A stretch of DNA of 64,000 nucleotides from Lacrimispora sphenoides JCM 1415 (GCF_900105615.1 NZ_LT630003.1:3918501-3982500); one strand, 5' to 3'. Shown: positions 9,601 to 17,505, numbered from the stretch's first letter. Numbers and translations: made by a program. Notes: generated by a model not told the origin, from the letters alone.

Positions 9601-10391
9601 AAAAAATTAGTATTTGGCGTAACCGGTACTGTAGACCTAAAAAATACGGCTCCAGGGTTAAACCCATTTACTACCATCATTCTTCCGGTTTCATTTCCTG
9701 TCGTATGGTCAGCGATACGCCACCAAGCTCCTATAACATTGCTCATTGCATCTGTCATAAGATTTTGTACCGTATATTCTCCATCAATTGGTGTAAACTT
9801 AGTTGGATCCGGTACTACATACGTAAAATCTGGTGTAACATTGGGGTATGGTGCGACCGCAGGTCCTGTATTCGCTGGTGTCCCTGGCGGAAAGAATCCA
9901 AACGTTCCGTTATCTGCATCTGTAATAAGATTAGTATTGGATACAGTTGTACATGGGTCTAATATCGTTGTAATCGGTGTATAAATCACTGGGCCATTTA
10001 GTATATTTTGGTTGGTTATATCTGCTCCTGTTACAGTTATTAATATTGTGTTAGGGGTTAAACAATCCAAGTTTGTCGACCCTGCGGGGGGATTCGCGAC
10101 GAAACTAATGGGAGGTGTTGCAGCTGTAGGAACTGGTCCTGCTGCTGCCAGGGTAAAATTACCTGGTGTTGGTACTCCCCCCGCAGTACCAAACGCCTCT
10201 ACGATTCTATAGCTGCCATTTGGAACATTAATAAATGCATAATTTCCTGCAGCATCCGTAAGAACTACAAGCCTGACACCTGTTGTTATATTCTGTAATA
10301 CAACGGGTACATTTGCTATTCCAGAATCACCAGCATCTATAGTAGCACTTCTATTTCTGTCAAATATAATTTGACCTGATACTGTTGCCAT
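6663..10391 (-). CDS. Large DUF11-repeat surface-type protein, no signal peptide
   Basis: 1242 residues. Residues 1-70 are a SdrD B-like/prealbumin-type domain (SGQIIFDRNRSATIDAGDSG, GNYAFINVPNGSYRI). About 135-355 is a jelly-roll, carbohydrate-binding-like region ending NDYAIDDVALQEI. Then follow one divergent and six regular DUF11 domains of roughly 124 residues, each with a PGxxxxYTIxVxNFGP start and a TPDPNPxNNTST end. The C-terminus is cysteine-rich (CRQTCSC-like, CILILKCCDD). There is no N-terminal signal peptide, LPXTG or membrane anchor. AAAGGAGTGATAAT gives a strong start. Similar proteins occur on spore or exosporium surfaces, so a spore-coat role is a reasonable but unproven inference. 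Confidence 0.85.
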   Translation of the reverse strand: MATVSGQIIFDRNRSATIDAGDSGIANVPVVLQNITTGVRLVVLTDAAGNYAFINVPNGSYRIVEAFGTAGGVPTPGNFTLAAAGPVPTAATPPISFVANPPAGSTNLDCLTPNTILITVTGADITNQNILNGPVIYTPITTILDPCTTVSNTNLITDADNGTFGFFPPGTPANTGPAVAPYPNVTPDFTYVVPDPTKFTPIDGEYTVQNLMTDAMSNVIGAWWRIADHTTGNETGRMMVVNGFNPGAVFFRSTVPVTPNTNFLFSTWILNLFKVTGFPPAQLGVRILDQNGNVLFQQALGVEIPVNINAPEWKQIGTVINSMNNTHITVEFFSEGEAVVGNDYAIDDVALQEILVPIFTPVKSSSTFTANVGDIVTYTVKLTNTCTSPLTNVFFRDNVPDGLLFIPGSVSVNGVPELGVDPNIGFPLPDIPGGSVTEVTFQVRVEGIPNPNPAINTATIDYSYTPVEGGIPGNFSEESNPVPLMVEELPGEADIAVVKQSDNQTAVPGQLFTYTIIVSNFGPADAESVLLTDSIPTNILNPQFSIDDGVTFHPWIGSLNLGTIEAGGVRIVLIRGTVSPTATGVITNTATVSSPTPDPNPDNNTSTLETPVAVVEADVAVVKQSNQVIAVPGESFSYTITVNNFGPSAAENVLLMDSIPSSILNPMYSINGGVTFNPWPGFLSLGTLPAGAERIIIIKGTVSPDATGVISNTAVVSSTTPDPNPENNTSTLEIPVSAVEADVAVEKQSNQAIAIPGEPFSYTIVVNNFGPNTAENVLLMDSIPSSILNPMYSIDGGVTFNPWPGFLNLGTLPAGAERVIIIRGIVSPDATGVISNTAIVSSTTPDPNPENNTSTLETPVSAVEADIAVEKQSNQAIAIPGEPLSYTIVVNNFGPNASENVLLMDSIPSSILNPEYSIDGGVTFNPWPGFLNLGTLPAGAERIIIIRGTVSPTAAGIIINTATVSSPTPDPNPENNTSTTETPILAPALADVSIKKTASPNPVAPGEMITFTLVVSNAGPNTAENVIVNDNISASITGPVFSVDGGATFNPWLGSLNIGALPAGESRTIIIRGTVAESASGCINNTAIAISATPDPNLFNNVASICVAVAAGEETEADVSVKKFANKKKACRGALVEFTIVVSNAGPADAHNVVLTDSLADILKKPMFSLDDGFAFQPWPGSVNLGTIPAGTSRVVLIKGCIRQTCSCKIINTAQVSSTTPDPDLNNNTSTACILILKCCDD
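7462..8949 (-). repeat. Tandem 372-bp repeats encoding DUF11 domains
   Basis: The motif GTATTATTCTCCGGATTTG and close variants recurs at 7462, 7834, 8206 and 8578, exactly 372 bp (124 codons) apart. Units two and three are nearly identical over most of their length. Flanking DUF11 units are more diverged. The arrangement invites recombination and repeat-number change. Confidence 0.85.
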
Positions 10392-10520
10392 ATTATCACT
10401 CCTTTATATGAATTCTGTAATACTATAATATTCTGCCAAGCTTTTATTGGTGACAGCCCCGTCCTTTTGCACTTACTCTCGTAACTCAAACTTTACCTTT
10501 TATCCTCTTTAAATTTTGGC

Positions 10521-10558
10521 ATAAAAAAAGAGAACCTTTTTACAGTTCTCTTAGTTTT
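10521..10558 (-). terminator. Terminator of the lipoprotein gene
   Basis: AAGAGAAC / GTTCTCTT stem (10528-10535 and 10545-10552) followed on the minus strand by seven T residues. The plus-strand side also has TTTTTA, but no plus-strand gene precedes it. Confidence 0.75.
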
Positions 10559-10608
10559 TATTTTGATTATATTATTTGATATCACGGAACCCCTTAACGC
10601 TGCTATCT

Positions 10609-11592
10609 TTAGAATTTACTTAAAAGATAACTGGCTATTGTACTTATATCTTTATTGTTTCCGGAATCATTTATTTCCTGGTTCAGCTCATTGTCATTTG
10701 TAAACGAACCATCTGCCTCTTGCAAGTAAACGGCGGCCAATGGTTCTCCAGACGCCCCGTCATAGTTATCTTCAACAATTATGATTATATCCTTTAATCC
10801 ATCCTTATTTACATCCTGAAATGAAACTGCTTTTACATCTACGCTATAAGGGAGAACTGCATTGAAATTATAAAGAATATCTCCTTCTTCATTGGTTAAA
10901 TAAAACTCTACAGGTATATGGTTACCACCGGCTAATTTTCCTGATACGAATTTAACATTGCCCCATGAATTTAAATCCACCATAAAAGTTTGATCTTTGG
11001 TAAGTTCAAAACCATTTATATCTTTAAGATTATATGGAGTAAATTCAAACGTACCTTCCGGAAGGCGCATGACTGTATCTTCGGATTTCTCGGTTATTGT
11101 GATCGTGGCTTCAATGGTATTATCAGGTTTCAATAAAAGTTCAACAGTTCCCTTATTTTTCCTCGAATCATTTACAAGCTGACACTTTGCTGTATCATTT
11201 ATAACAGTTCCCTCAAGTTCTGCGATATCCATATTGTATGCCGGGGCATTACCCACTACACTGATCTCCCCTTGGATTTTCCCATCACCAATTTTCGAAA
11301 TCAAAATAGATACGCCGCCATTATCAGGGAAACCGGAATCAGTATTTCTAACCCATGTCTTTTTAAGATATTGTTTATAGTCAATATTATTGATTGCTGC
11401 AGCCGTTGTATCCGCTGTAGTTGTCGCTATGGGTATACTCTCTTCTTGGGATTCTGTGGATACACTATTTTCTGCAGAAGTTTCCAAGGACGTGTTATCA
11501 TTTTGTTTCTGATTATTGGTAGAAGCATTTTTCCCACAACCTGTAAGAAGGAGACAGGTTGCTATAATTGTAAACAGCCTCTTTTTATTCAT
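10609..11592 (-). CDS. Predicted lipoprotein, function unknown
   Basis: 327 residues. A lysine-start signal peptide (MNKKRLFTIIATCLLLTGC) ends in a clear LLTG-C lipobox. Then comes a long Ser/Thr/Glu/Asn-rich linker (about residues 22-70) and a globular part. Near residue 260 is an FG-GAP/EF-hand-like calcium motif, VNKDGLKDIIIIVEDNYDG, of the kind found in bacterial surface proteins that measure up against VCBS repeats. It should be exported and lipid-anchored on the outer face of the membrane. I recognise no enzymatic motif. It is a single gene with its own terminator. Confidence 0.75.
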   Translation of the reverse strand: MNKKRLFTIIATCLLLTGCGKNASTNNQKQNDNTSLETSAENSVSTESQEESIPIATTTADTTAAAINNIDYKQYLKKTWVRNTDSGFPDNGGVSILISKIGDGKIQGEISVVGNAPAYNMDIAELEGTVINDTAKCQLVNDSRKNKGTVELLLKPDNTIEATITITEKSEDTVMRLPEGTFEFTPYNLKDINGFELTKDQTFMVDLNSWGNVKFVSGKLAGGNHIPVEFYLTNEEGDILYNFNAVLPYSVDVKAVSFQDVNKDGLKDIIIIVEDNYDGASGEPLAAVYLQEADGSFTNDNELNQEINDSGNNKDISTIASYLLSKF

Positions 11593-11663
11593 AATTACCT
11601 CCGATGGCAGTACTGTTAGACTTTGTTGATAAACATGATCCAGCGTATATAAAATAATTCATA

Positions 11664-11786
11664 TTATATCATTATCTCTTCCAGCTTTCTATCTTTATTT
11701 AAATCTTCTGTCCGGATCTTCCCGTCTACAACTTCCAGCAGTCCATTCACACTCCATGGCTCCAACTTTATTTGATTACCTGACAT
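11664..11786 (-). CDS. Possible 40-residue ORF overlapping the C39 peptidase gene end
   Basis: An ATG at 11786 inside the 3' end of the peptidase gene opens a different frame encoding a charged 40-residue peptide (begins MSGNQIKLEPWSVNGLL, ends KDRKLEEIMI) that stops at 11664. Composition looks protein-like, but the ribosome binding site is weak. It may be a small gene, a frameshifted tail of the peptidase or the remnant of another gene. Confidence 0.25.
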   Translation of the reverse strand: MSGNQIKLEPWSVNGLLEVVDGKIRTEDLNKDRKLEEIMI

Positions 11787-12268
11787 GCAATTCCAGTATA
11801 ATATTTTCTAAAATCACCTGACCAGATATGTTTCACATAATTATTAGATATCATCGTTTCATATGGATCAAGATACGTAAAAAAATCTTTATCTCTTTTC
11901 ACTAATAGGATCCAGTGACTATTCCTAAGACCAAACTCTTCTTCATTACCGGTCATCATTACCATAATCGGGGATTTTTTCAGAGATTCCTTCCATTCGT
12001 CATCATAGAAAGACATTCTGAAGTTGATATTATTTTTAGTAAAATATTTAAATATGTCTTCAGGGTAAGTCCCACATTTCATATCATCATTATCATATCC
12101 TTTTTCTTCTGGTGAAACATTAAAGTTTAATTCTATAGCAAGCTTCTCAAAATTATCGTAACCTGTGATCTGATGATATTTTAATAACATAGAAAGGCAG
12201 GCAATTCCACATGCAGATTCCGGATAAAAACTTTGATCATTTTGGCTGATAAAATAATTTTTATACAA
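11768..12268 (-). CDS. C39-like (papain-fold) cysteine peptidase family protein
   Basis: 166 residues. ESACGIACLSMLLKYHQ near residue 18 has the Gln/Cys-type active-site arrangement of peptidase C39-like domains, with the cysteine at about residue 20. NSHWILLVKRDKDFFTYLDPY near residue 125 supplies the histidine and aspartate. There is no signal peptide or ABC transporter part, so this is a stand-alone domain, as in bacteriocin-processing or cell-wall-associated relatives. The start is TTG with AGAGGAG 10 bases upstream. It lies 46 bp downstream of the serine hydrolase gene on the same strand and may share its transcript. The substrate is unknown. Confidence 0.7.
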   Translation of the reverse strand: MYKNYFISQNDQSFYPESACGIACLSMLLKYHQITGYDNFEKLAIELNFNVSPEEKGYDNDDMKCGTYPEDIFKYFTKNNINFRMSFYDDEWKESLKKSPIMVMMTGNEEEFGLRNSHWILLVKRDKDFFTYLDPYETMISNNYVKHIWSGDFRKYYTGIACQVIK

Positions 12269-12314
12269 GTTATTTTTTCTCCTCTCTATTACAACCTGTT
12301 CTTAACCTCATTTT

Positions 12315-13667
12315 TTAAATACGCCTGGCAGTCTGAGTGGTACTGCCATCATGAATAGTCAAATGACGATAAATGCCATCATTTGCAAACTTAACTGTCA
12401 CAGATAAGCTGCGAAGGAAAAATTCAGTATCTGAAACCGCATACATTTCAAGTTTCATTGATCCTGGAAGTTCAAGGAATAACCGCTGATTTTTCATCAG
12501 AACCTTTGCAGACATTTCCGGATTCTCATCCAGCCGGTACTCGCCTACATATTTGTTTAAAATCTCAGGGTCTAATGTTTTTGCCATTTGAAATTCCAGC
12601 ACATTGGGGATCTCATATGGTTCATCAAATAGTATATTCTCAATTGCACGTAAAATAGATTGTTCAAAGTCAAAATCCTGTTCCTTGTTTCTTAAAAATA
12701 TAATCGTAGAATCATGATCAATGTATCTTTTAAAGTATGTGGTATAACCTGGCCAACCACCACTATGCCACACAGATCTTCCCCTTTTCTTATCATTCTC
12801 TAAAATCCATCCTAGTCCATATTTAAATTGACTATCAAGTCTTGGGGAAGACGGAGAATAGGCTTCCTTCAATAAAGTGTCATCAATCAGTGTCCCATCT
12901 CTCAATGCCCGGTCCAGCAGATAAAGATCGTCAACGGTGGAATGAAGCGCACCATCTCCCACGATCCCATCAAGATAAACAACAAAATCTGTTTCAGGAA
13001 ATTCATCCGGCAAAACATGTTTACCTTTGTACACATCAAACACATAACCATAGGCATAGTTATCCATAACCTGCCCAGTTAATCTTTGACAGAATACTTC
13101 TGTGTCCTGCATTCCTACAGGTAAAAATATATTTGTTTTCATATAATCTGCAAACGAATGCCCCGAAACTTTTTCAATAATGAGAGCAAGCATCACATAA
13201 CCTGTATTGCTGTATTCCATATGATCATTCAGCTCGAATAGCCGTTCCGGCTGATACTTAATGAGTAGCTCTAACAAATCCTGGTTCACCGCTATTTGGG
13301 TTTTATCCCAATGATGTTCGAATAACTCTAAATAATCGGGCAGTCCGGAAGTGTGATTCAATAATTGTCTTACTGTAGCCCCTTTATAAGGTATATGAGG
13401 TAACCACTTTTCTATAGGGTCATCAAGAGAAAGTTTATGATCCTGTACCAATAACAATATACCCAAAGCCGTCATGGGTTTTGATACTGATGCTAAGTTA
13501 AATATTGAATTTATTTTTAATTTTCGTTTTGAATCGAGTTCAGCCTCGCCAAAAGCTCCCTTATATAATAGTTCGCCGTCTTGAGCCACTAAGACAGTAC
13601 CATTCATCAATTGTTTTGTTTGAATTTCTGTAAATAATTTATTTAGTATTTCTCTTTTTTCATTCAT
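12315..13667 (-). CDS. Class C beta-lactamase-fold serine hydrolase
   Basis: 450 residues. The three family motifs are present: SVSK (Ser60-Lys63), YSN at about residue 152 (EYSNTGYVML) and HSGG near residue 300 (in place of KTG). A C-terminal lipocalin-like domain (about 345-450) matches the Pab87/ClbP-like peptidase and esterase group. No signal peptide is seen, so a cytoplasmic D-amino-acid peptidase or esterase is more likely than a secreted beta-lactamase. AAAGGA precedes the ATG by 10 bases. It lies 22 bp after the MarR gene, almost certainly in one operon and controlled by MarR. Confidence 0.82.
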   Translation of the reverse strand: MNEKREILNKLFTEIQTKQLMNGTVLVAQDGELLYKGAFGEAELDSKRKLKINSIFNLASVSKPMTALGILLLVQDHKLSLDDPIEKWLPHIPYKGATVRQLLNHTSGLPDYLELFEHHWDKTQIAVNQDLLELLIKYQPERLFELNDHMEYSNTGYVMLALIIEKVSGHSFADYMKTNIFLPVGMQDTEVFCQRLTGQVMDNYAYGYVFDVYKGKHVLPDEFPETDFVVYLDGIVGDGALHSTVDDLYLLDRALRDGTLIDDTLLKEAYSPSSPRLDSQFKYGLGWILENDKKRGRSVWHSGGWPGYTTYFKRYIDHDSTIIFLRNKEQDFDFEQSILRAIENILFDEPYEIPNVLEFQMAKTLDPEILNKYVGEYRLDENPEMSAKVLMKNQRLFLELPGSMKLEMYAVSDTEFFLRSLSVTVKFANDGIYRHLTIHDGSTTQTARRI

Positions 13668-13689
13668 GATATAATTTTCCTTTTAACAA

Positions 13690-14160
13690 TTATTTTGATA
13701 ATTCTTCTTCAACTATTGAATTGAGTTTTACTAAAATGTCTCGTAATTGTATCATATCCTCCATTTTCATGCGAGAATAAAAGCGATTCACGATTTCCCT
13801 GTTAATCTCTTCTTCTTTTGAATAGTATTGGTGCCCTCTCTCATCTAACTGCACAATTATCTCTCTCCTATTATCAGGATTAATTGTCCTTAATAGATAT
13901 TTCTCTTTTTCTAATTTAGAAACAATCTGGCTAACCGCACTTGAAGTAACATTCATTGCTTCAGCCAGTTGGCTTATAGATAATTGAGATTCTTTCTTCA
14001 CCAAATCCAATATTATCATTTGCTTGGATGACAGATCCTCATTAAATAAGGATTGACGCTCTTTCATCAAACGAGCATTCATGGAATAAGTTATCTCATT
14101 AATTTCTGTAACCAAATGGAACAATTCATTTTCATTCTGATGATCTGTTTTCGGAACCAA
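13690..14160 (-). CDS. MarR family transcriptional regulator
   Basis: 156 residues with the MarR winged helix: MIILDLVKKESQLSISQLAEAMN, SSAVSQIVSKLEKEKYL and a wing in NPDNRREIIVQLDERG. I start it at a TTG (14160), which sits 7 bases after a perfect AGGAGG. No better ATG exists upstream. It is the first gene of a two-gene operon with the serine hydrolase. A TTAAG..CTTAA inverted repeat lies between its -10 box and the ribosome binding site, consistent with autorepression relieved by a small ligand. The ligand is unknown. Confidence 0.87.
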   Translation of the reverse strand: MVPKTDHQNENELFHLVTEINEITYSMNARLMKERQSLFNEDLSSKQMIILDLVKKESQLSISQLAEAMNVTSSAVSQIVSKLEKEKYLLRTINPDNRREIIVQLDERGHQYYSKEEEINREIVNRFYSRMKMEDMIQLRDILVKLNSIVEEELSK

Positions 14161-14180
14161 AGCTTTACCTCCTATTTTAC

Positions 14181-14222
14181 TTAAGTTGCCTTAACTATAA
14201 AGCCACCTAATGTATTTGTCAA
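14181..14222 (-). promoter_or_regulatory. MarR operon promoter and operator
   Basis: On the minus strand TTGACA (14217-14222), a 17-base spacer and TATAGT (14194-14199). Directly downstream is TTAAG-ttgc-CTTAA (14181-14194) overlapping the transcription start, a plausible MarR binding site. Confidence 0.7.
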
Positions 14223-14279
14223 GTAAAATTGTAAGATTATCAATAAAAAGTGGATATCATGCTTAATAGTACTTCCCAA

Positions 14280-14333
14280 GCAAAAAGCCTCCGCTTAAAA
14301 AGTCAATTTTGCTTGTGACTTCCTGCGGGGGCC
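14280..14333 (-). terminator. Terminator of the TetR-GNAT operon
   Basis: A two-part stem: GCCTCCGC / GCGGGGGC (14287-14294 and 14325-14332) with inner AAGTCA / TGACTT. On the minus strand it ends in CTTTTTGC. It starts 6 bases after the GNAT stop. The plus side also carries TATTTTT. Confidence 0.7.
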
Positions 14334-14338
14334 TATTT

Positions 14339-14872
14339 TTAACTAATAGAAAAATATTCGTTTTTTAAGATGCTCATAATAACAATGTCATGCCAATCTC
14401 CGGCACGATAGAACGCCTGACGTAATACTCCTTCATTCATAAATCCCATTTTCTCATAGAGTTTAATTGCTCTTTCATTAAACGAGAACACGTTTAAGAA
14501 TACCCGATGTAAGTTAAGTTCGCTAAAAGCATACTCAAGTATCAGAGAAAGAGCCGCTTTACCAATGCCTTTTCCCCACATATCTTTTGCTCCAATATCA
14601 ATAATACATTCAGCAGAGCGGTTTTTATAATCAATATTACTTAGAGAGACAATGCCGACCGCTTGATTCGTCTCCTTATGCTCAATGATATAGCTTTTTG
14701 CATTAGGCTGAGAAATTATTGAAGTGATGAATTCTTCTGTATCCTTTAATGTGTAAATGTCTAACAGGGGGCTGGTGGTATACATGACTTCTACGTCATT
14801 TCGCCAACTATGATAAATATTGTAATCATCAAGTGATAATTTTCTTAGCTTTATGATTTCGTTTTCAAACAT
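14339..14872 (-). CDS. GNAT family N-acetyltransferase (RimJ/RimL type)
   Basis: 177 residues from the ATG at 14872, which follows AAGGAGG by 8 bases. An upstream in-frame ATG at 14905 lies inside the TetR gene and is unlikely. Motifs: IKLRKLSLDDY at the start, ECIIDIGAKDMWGKGIGKAALSLIL (acetyl-CoA pyrophosphate loop, Q/R-x-x-G-x-G/A variant WGKGIGKA) near residue 105, and NLHRVFLNVFSFNERAIKLYEKMGF near residue 130. This pattern matches RimJ/RimL and SpeG-like enzymes, which acetylate protein N-termini or polyamines. It is 13 bp behind the TetR gene, so one operon. Confidence 0.83.
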   Translation of the reverse strand: MFENEIIKLRKLSLDDYNIYHSWRNDVEVMYTTSPLLDIYTLKDTEEFITSIISQPNAKSYIIEHKETNQAVGIVSLSNIDYKNRSAECIIDIGAKDMWGKGIGKAALSLILEYAFSELNLHRVFLNVFSFNERAIKLYEKMGFMNEGVLRQAFYRAGDWHDIVIMSILKNEYFSIS

Positions 14873-14885
14873 TGAATGATCCTCC

Positions 14886-15482
14886 TTAAGATAGAATGCG
14901 CTCAATCATCGTATTCAGTAAATCAATCCTTTTAGAAAGATTAATACCGGAGCAAAATTGATTATATTGCTGTAACATGATTCCATCAATCGTTGCAATA
15001 AGTAATTCGGAAAAAGTGTTTACATCAATTGTATCTTTAAATTCTCCCGCTTCGATTCCCATATGAATGAATAATTGAATCACATTTGCTAGCTTTTCAT
15101 GCCTTTCTTGTAAATATGGAAATTCAGAAGCATTATGGGAAAGGAAAAATTCTGACTTTGCACGTACTAAATTCCTATCTGAATCTTGCACTGACAATAC
15201 TGTTTTTTGAATCCAATCTTTTAATTGCGGAAATAAGGGTTCCTTGGGATCAGGACTTAAAGCTGATTCGATGTTTAAAAAATCATCATATTTTAACGCG
15301 GCCAGAAAAACAGTGTCAATGTTTTCAAAATGAGCATATAAACCACCCCGCGATATCTGGGCTTCATCCATAATATCTTTCATCGTAGCATTGGAATAAC
15401 CTTTCTTAGCAAAAACATTCACCGCTGCTGTCGCTATTTTATTTTTTCGTGCTTCCAGATATTTTTCGCTTACCTGCGGCAT
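14886..15482 (-). CDS. TetR/AcrR family transcriptional regulator
   Basis: 198 residues. The N-terminal HTH is clear (KIATAAVNVFAKKGYSNATM, MDEAQISRGGLYAHFENIDTVF). The C-terminal helical ligand domain is of the YezE/YfiR type. AGGAGGTC precedes the ATG. Its promoter has perfect consensus boxes followed by a 16-bp palindrome, so it almost certainly represses itself and the GNAT gene downstream. The inducer is unknown. Confidence 0.88.
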   Translation of the reverse strand: MPQVSEKYLEARKNKIATAAVNVFAKKGYSNATMKDIMDEAQISRGGLYAHFENIDTVFLAALKYDDFLNIESALSPDPKEPLFPQLKDWIQKTVLSVQDSDRNLVRAKSEFFLSHNASEFPYLQERHEKLANVIQLFIHMGIEAGEFKDTIDVNTFSELLIATIDGIMLQQYNQFCSGINLSKRIDLLNTMIERILS

Positions 15483-15505
15483 TAAGACCTCCTTTCCTCA
15501 CAAAG

Positions 15506-15554
15506 TAGACATACATGTCTATTTTATTATAGGGCTGGAAAATGAATTTGTCAA
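15506..15554 (-). promoter_or_regulatory. TetR promoter with overlapping palindromic operator
   Basis: On the minus strand TTGACA (15549-15554), a 17-base spacer and TATAAT (15526-15531), a full consensus promoter. TAGACAT-AC-ATGTCTA (15506-15521) covers the expected start site, the classic position for a TetR-family repressor. Confidence 0.8.
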
Positions 15555-15619
15555 TACTGTTACGAAATTATCCATTTGTTGGTATATACGAGATTGCCGA
15601 TTACCTCTAATTATCCAGG

Positions 15620-15653
15620 TAAAAAATGAGATACCGTTTTTACGGTATCTCAT
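15620..15653 (-). terminator. Terminator of the BBE-type oxidase gene
   Basis: A perfect 12-bp stem (ATGAGATACCGT / ACGGTATCTCAT, 15626-15637 and 15642-15653) with a TTTT loop, followed on the minus strand by TTTTTT. It lies 80 bases past the stop at 15733. Confidence 0.85.
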
Positions 15654-15732
15654 AACTTTTAATTTTATTCCATTGTATCTCTTTGCTCCATATCAGTAAT
15701 CAAAGTAACATTATTATATTTTTAAGTCACTG

Positions 15733-17046
15733 TTAGTCTGGACATATACTCTGCTTAAAGTGGAATATATTTTCCGGGTCGTATTTGCATTTAATTTGCA
15801 TAAGTTCCTGATAATTGGTACCATAATATGCCATGGGCCAGTCTTTGATAAAAACATCAGGCCAATTGACGTAGGTTCCATTTACATATTTTAACATGGC
15901 TCTTCTTAGACTTTCTACCCAATGTATGTTTGTCTCTTTTTCTTTATCAGCTTTCCAGCGGGTTATATACTGCATGATATAGTTTGCATCACGATGGAAA
16001 TAGGCCGTTCCATCTGGAGGAATCTCCCCGACTGCCCCTGCCAGACTCTGAAATTGAACGGAGTTATCTTTATTTGGGGAAGTTTCCATAAAGCAAAGCA
16101 GGGTATCTATTGCCTCATCAGGTAAACTATGATACACGAAAGCTCCAGTGTTTTTAAATTTATGAGGGCCCAGCCCCCCATCAAATTTCATTACTGCTTC
16201 AATATATGGAATTGTCTGAATATCTATCTGAATTAGATTGCCTGCGGCAATTAATGGTTTTAGTAAGCATCTCAGTTGATCCTCATTGCCTAAAAATTCA
16301 CCGGCAGAAGTAATACGGCCGTCTTCCTTGGTAAATAGGTCTATAATCGATGTCAGCCGTTCATCAACAAACGGCGCCCAAGACTGCCATACTTTGATGA
16401 CCTCTCTGGCTTCCGACCAATCCCAGGTGATATTATAAACAGCAACATCTGAAATTGGATGAACCTTAAAAATAAATGACGTTACTATCCCAAAGTTTCC
16501 GCCCCCGCCACCCCGGGATGCCCAAAAAAGATCGGAATGCGTGCATCGGTCAGCGCATATTACTTCTCCCTCTGCATTGACCATCTGGACTGTGATTAAG
16601 TTGTCACAAAGCAGGCCCATCTCTCTTGTCAGCATGCCGAATCCCCCTCCCAGTGTAATGCCGGCAATGCCAACGCTTGGACATGTTCCTCCCGGAATAG
16701 TAACACCTCTATCCCATAAAAACTCGTAAATTGGCAGCAGGGTGGCTCCGGCTCCAATCGTTGCTTCCATATTGGTTTCATCAAAAATGATTTTATCCAT
16801 TTCGCTTACATCTATGACGATTCCATCATTCAATATTGAAAAAGCTTCATAACTGTGCCCACCACTGCGGGCACGTAATGAAATACAATTCTCTCTTGTC
16901 CATTTTACCGCATTAATTACATCCTGGGTGTCCTGGCAGAATACAATAGCCAGGGGATATTTTGAGAATCTCGTATTATAATCCCTACGGGCAATCTCAT
17001 AACATGGATCATCTGGAAGAACAATTCGGCCAGTGAGCTTCGTCAT
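15733..17046 (-). CDS. Berberine-bridge-type FAD-linked oxidoreductase
   Basis: 437 residues from the ATG at 17046, chosen because AAAGG is 6 bases upstream and homologues begin near TGRIVLPDDP. In-frame ATGs at 17082 and 17094 lack a good ribosome binding site. The PCMH FAD domain shows RSGGHSYE (His64) and GGTCPSVGIAG (Cys122), the two residues that bind FAD covalently in bicovalent BBE enzymes. GGGFGMLTREMGL follows. The C-terminal BBE motif (YGTNYQELMQIKCKYDPENIF) is complete. The family oxidises sugars or secondary metabolites with O2 as acceptor, odd in an anaerobe. No signal peptide is present. It is a single gene with its own terminator. Confidence 0.87.
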   Translation of the reverse strand: MTKLTGRIVLPDDPCYEIARRDYNTRFSKYPLAIVFCQDTQDVINAVKWTRENCISLRARSGGHSYEAFSILNDGIVIDVSEMDKIIFDETNMEATIGAGATLLPIYEFLWDRGVTIPGGTCPSVGIAGITLGGGFGMLTREMGLLCDNLITVQMVNAEGEVICADRCTHSDLFWASRGGGGGNFGIVTSFIFKVHPISDVAVYNITWDWSEAREVIKVWQSWAPFVDERLTSIIDLFTKEDGRITSAGEFLGNEDQLRCLLKPLIAAGNLIQIDIQTIPYIEAVMKFDGGLGPHKFKNTGAFVYHSLPDEAIDTLLCFMETSPNKDNSVQFQSLAGAVGEIPPDGTAYFHRDANYIMQYITRWKADKEKETNIHWVESLRRAMLKYVNGTYVNWPDVFIKDWPMAYYGTNYQELMQIKCKYDPENIFHFKQSICPD

Positions 17047-17376
17047 TTTGGTCCTTTGCCTCCAAACAGCTTTTTTATTCATTACATATAACATATGCCT
17101 TTTGTTTTGACTTTAACAATTATTTTAAGGTCGACACGGATATGATTGCGATATTATTTCTGGCTAAACTGCAAACTGCGAATCTACATGTCAAAATATT
17201 TTTACATTTTTCCTAATAATCCTCTGTTTTTCACTTACTATTTTGTTTGATTTCAATAAATACCATAGTATTCTTATGTAGCTTATGATATAATGTGAGG
17301 AATTAATATATCAATCTCAAAAAACTTACAGATATCCCTTATAACTGATACTTCTATAAATCTTTCACCTAAAAAC

Positions 17377-17505
17377 TTAATAATTTGGACTTGGATCACC
17401 ATTTGGTAATGCATCGCAGCATTCCACAGCGTTGATCACGATACGATTTGGAGCTACCCTGTTACCAATCTTCAAGGACTTAAAAAGTGGACTTGACTCT
17501 CTCAT
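17377..17505 (-). pseudogene. N-terminal remnant of an Old Yellow Enzyme-family oxidoreductase
   Basis: A 42-codon ORF with an intact AAAGGAG ribosome binding site begins LFKSLKIGNRVAPNRIVI and continues INAVECCDALPNGDPSP before a TAA. This matches the first strand and loop of clostridial NADH:flavin oxidoreductases (2,4-dienoyl-CoA reductase-like, normally over 350 residues). No further part of that family is readable between here and the BBE gene. I read it as a 3'-deleted gene that may still be translated. Confidence 0.6.

Noticed and set aside
6712..10212. Many plus-strand open frames across the DUF11 gene
   Set aside because: They repeat with the 372-bp period of the minus-strand gene, lack ribosome binding sites and are frame shadows.
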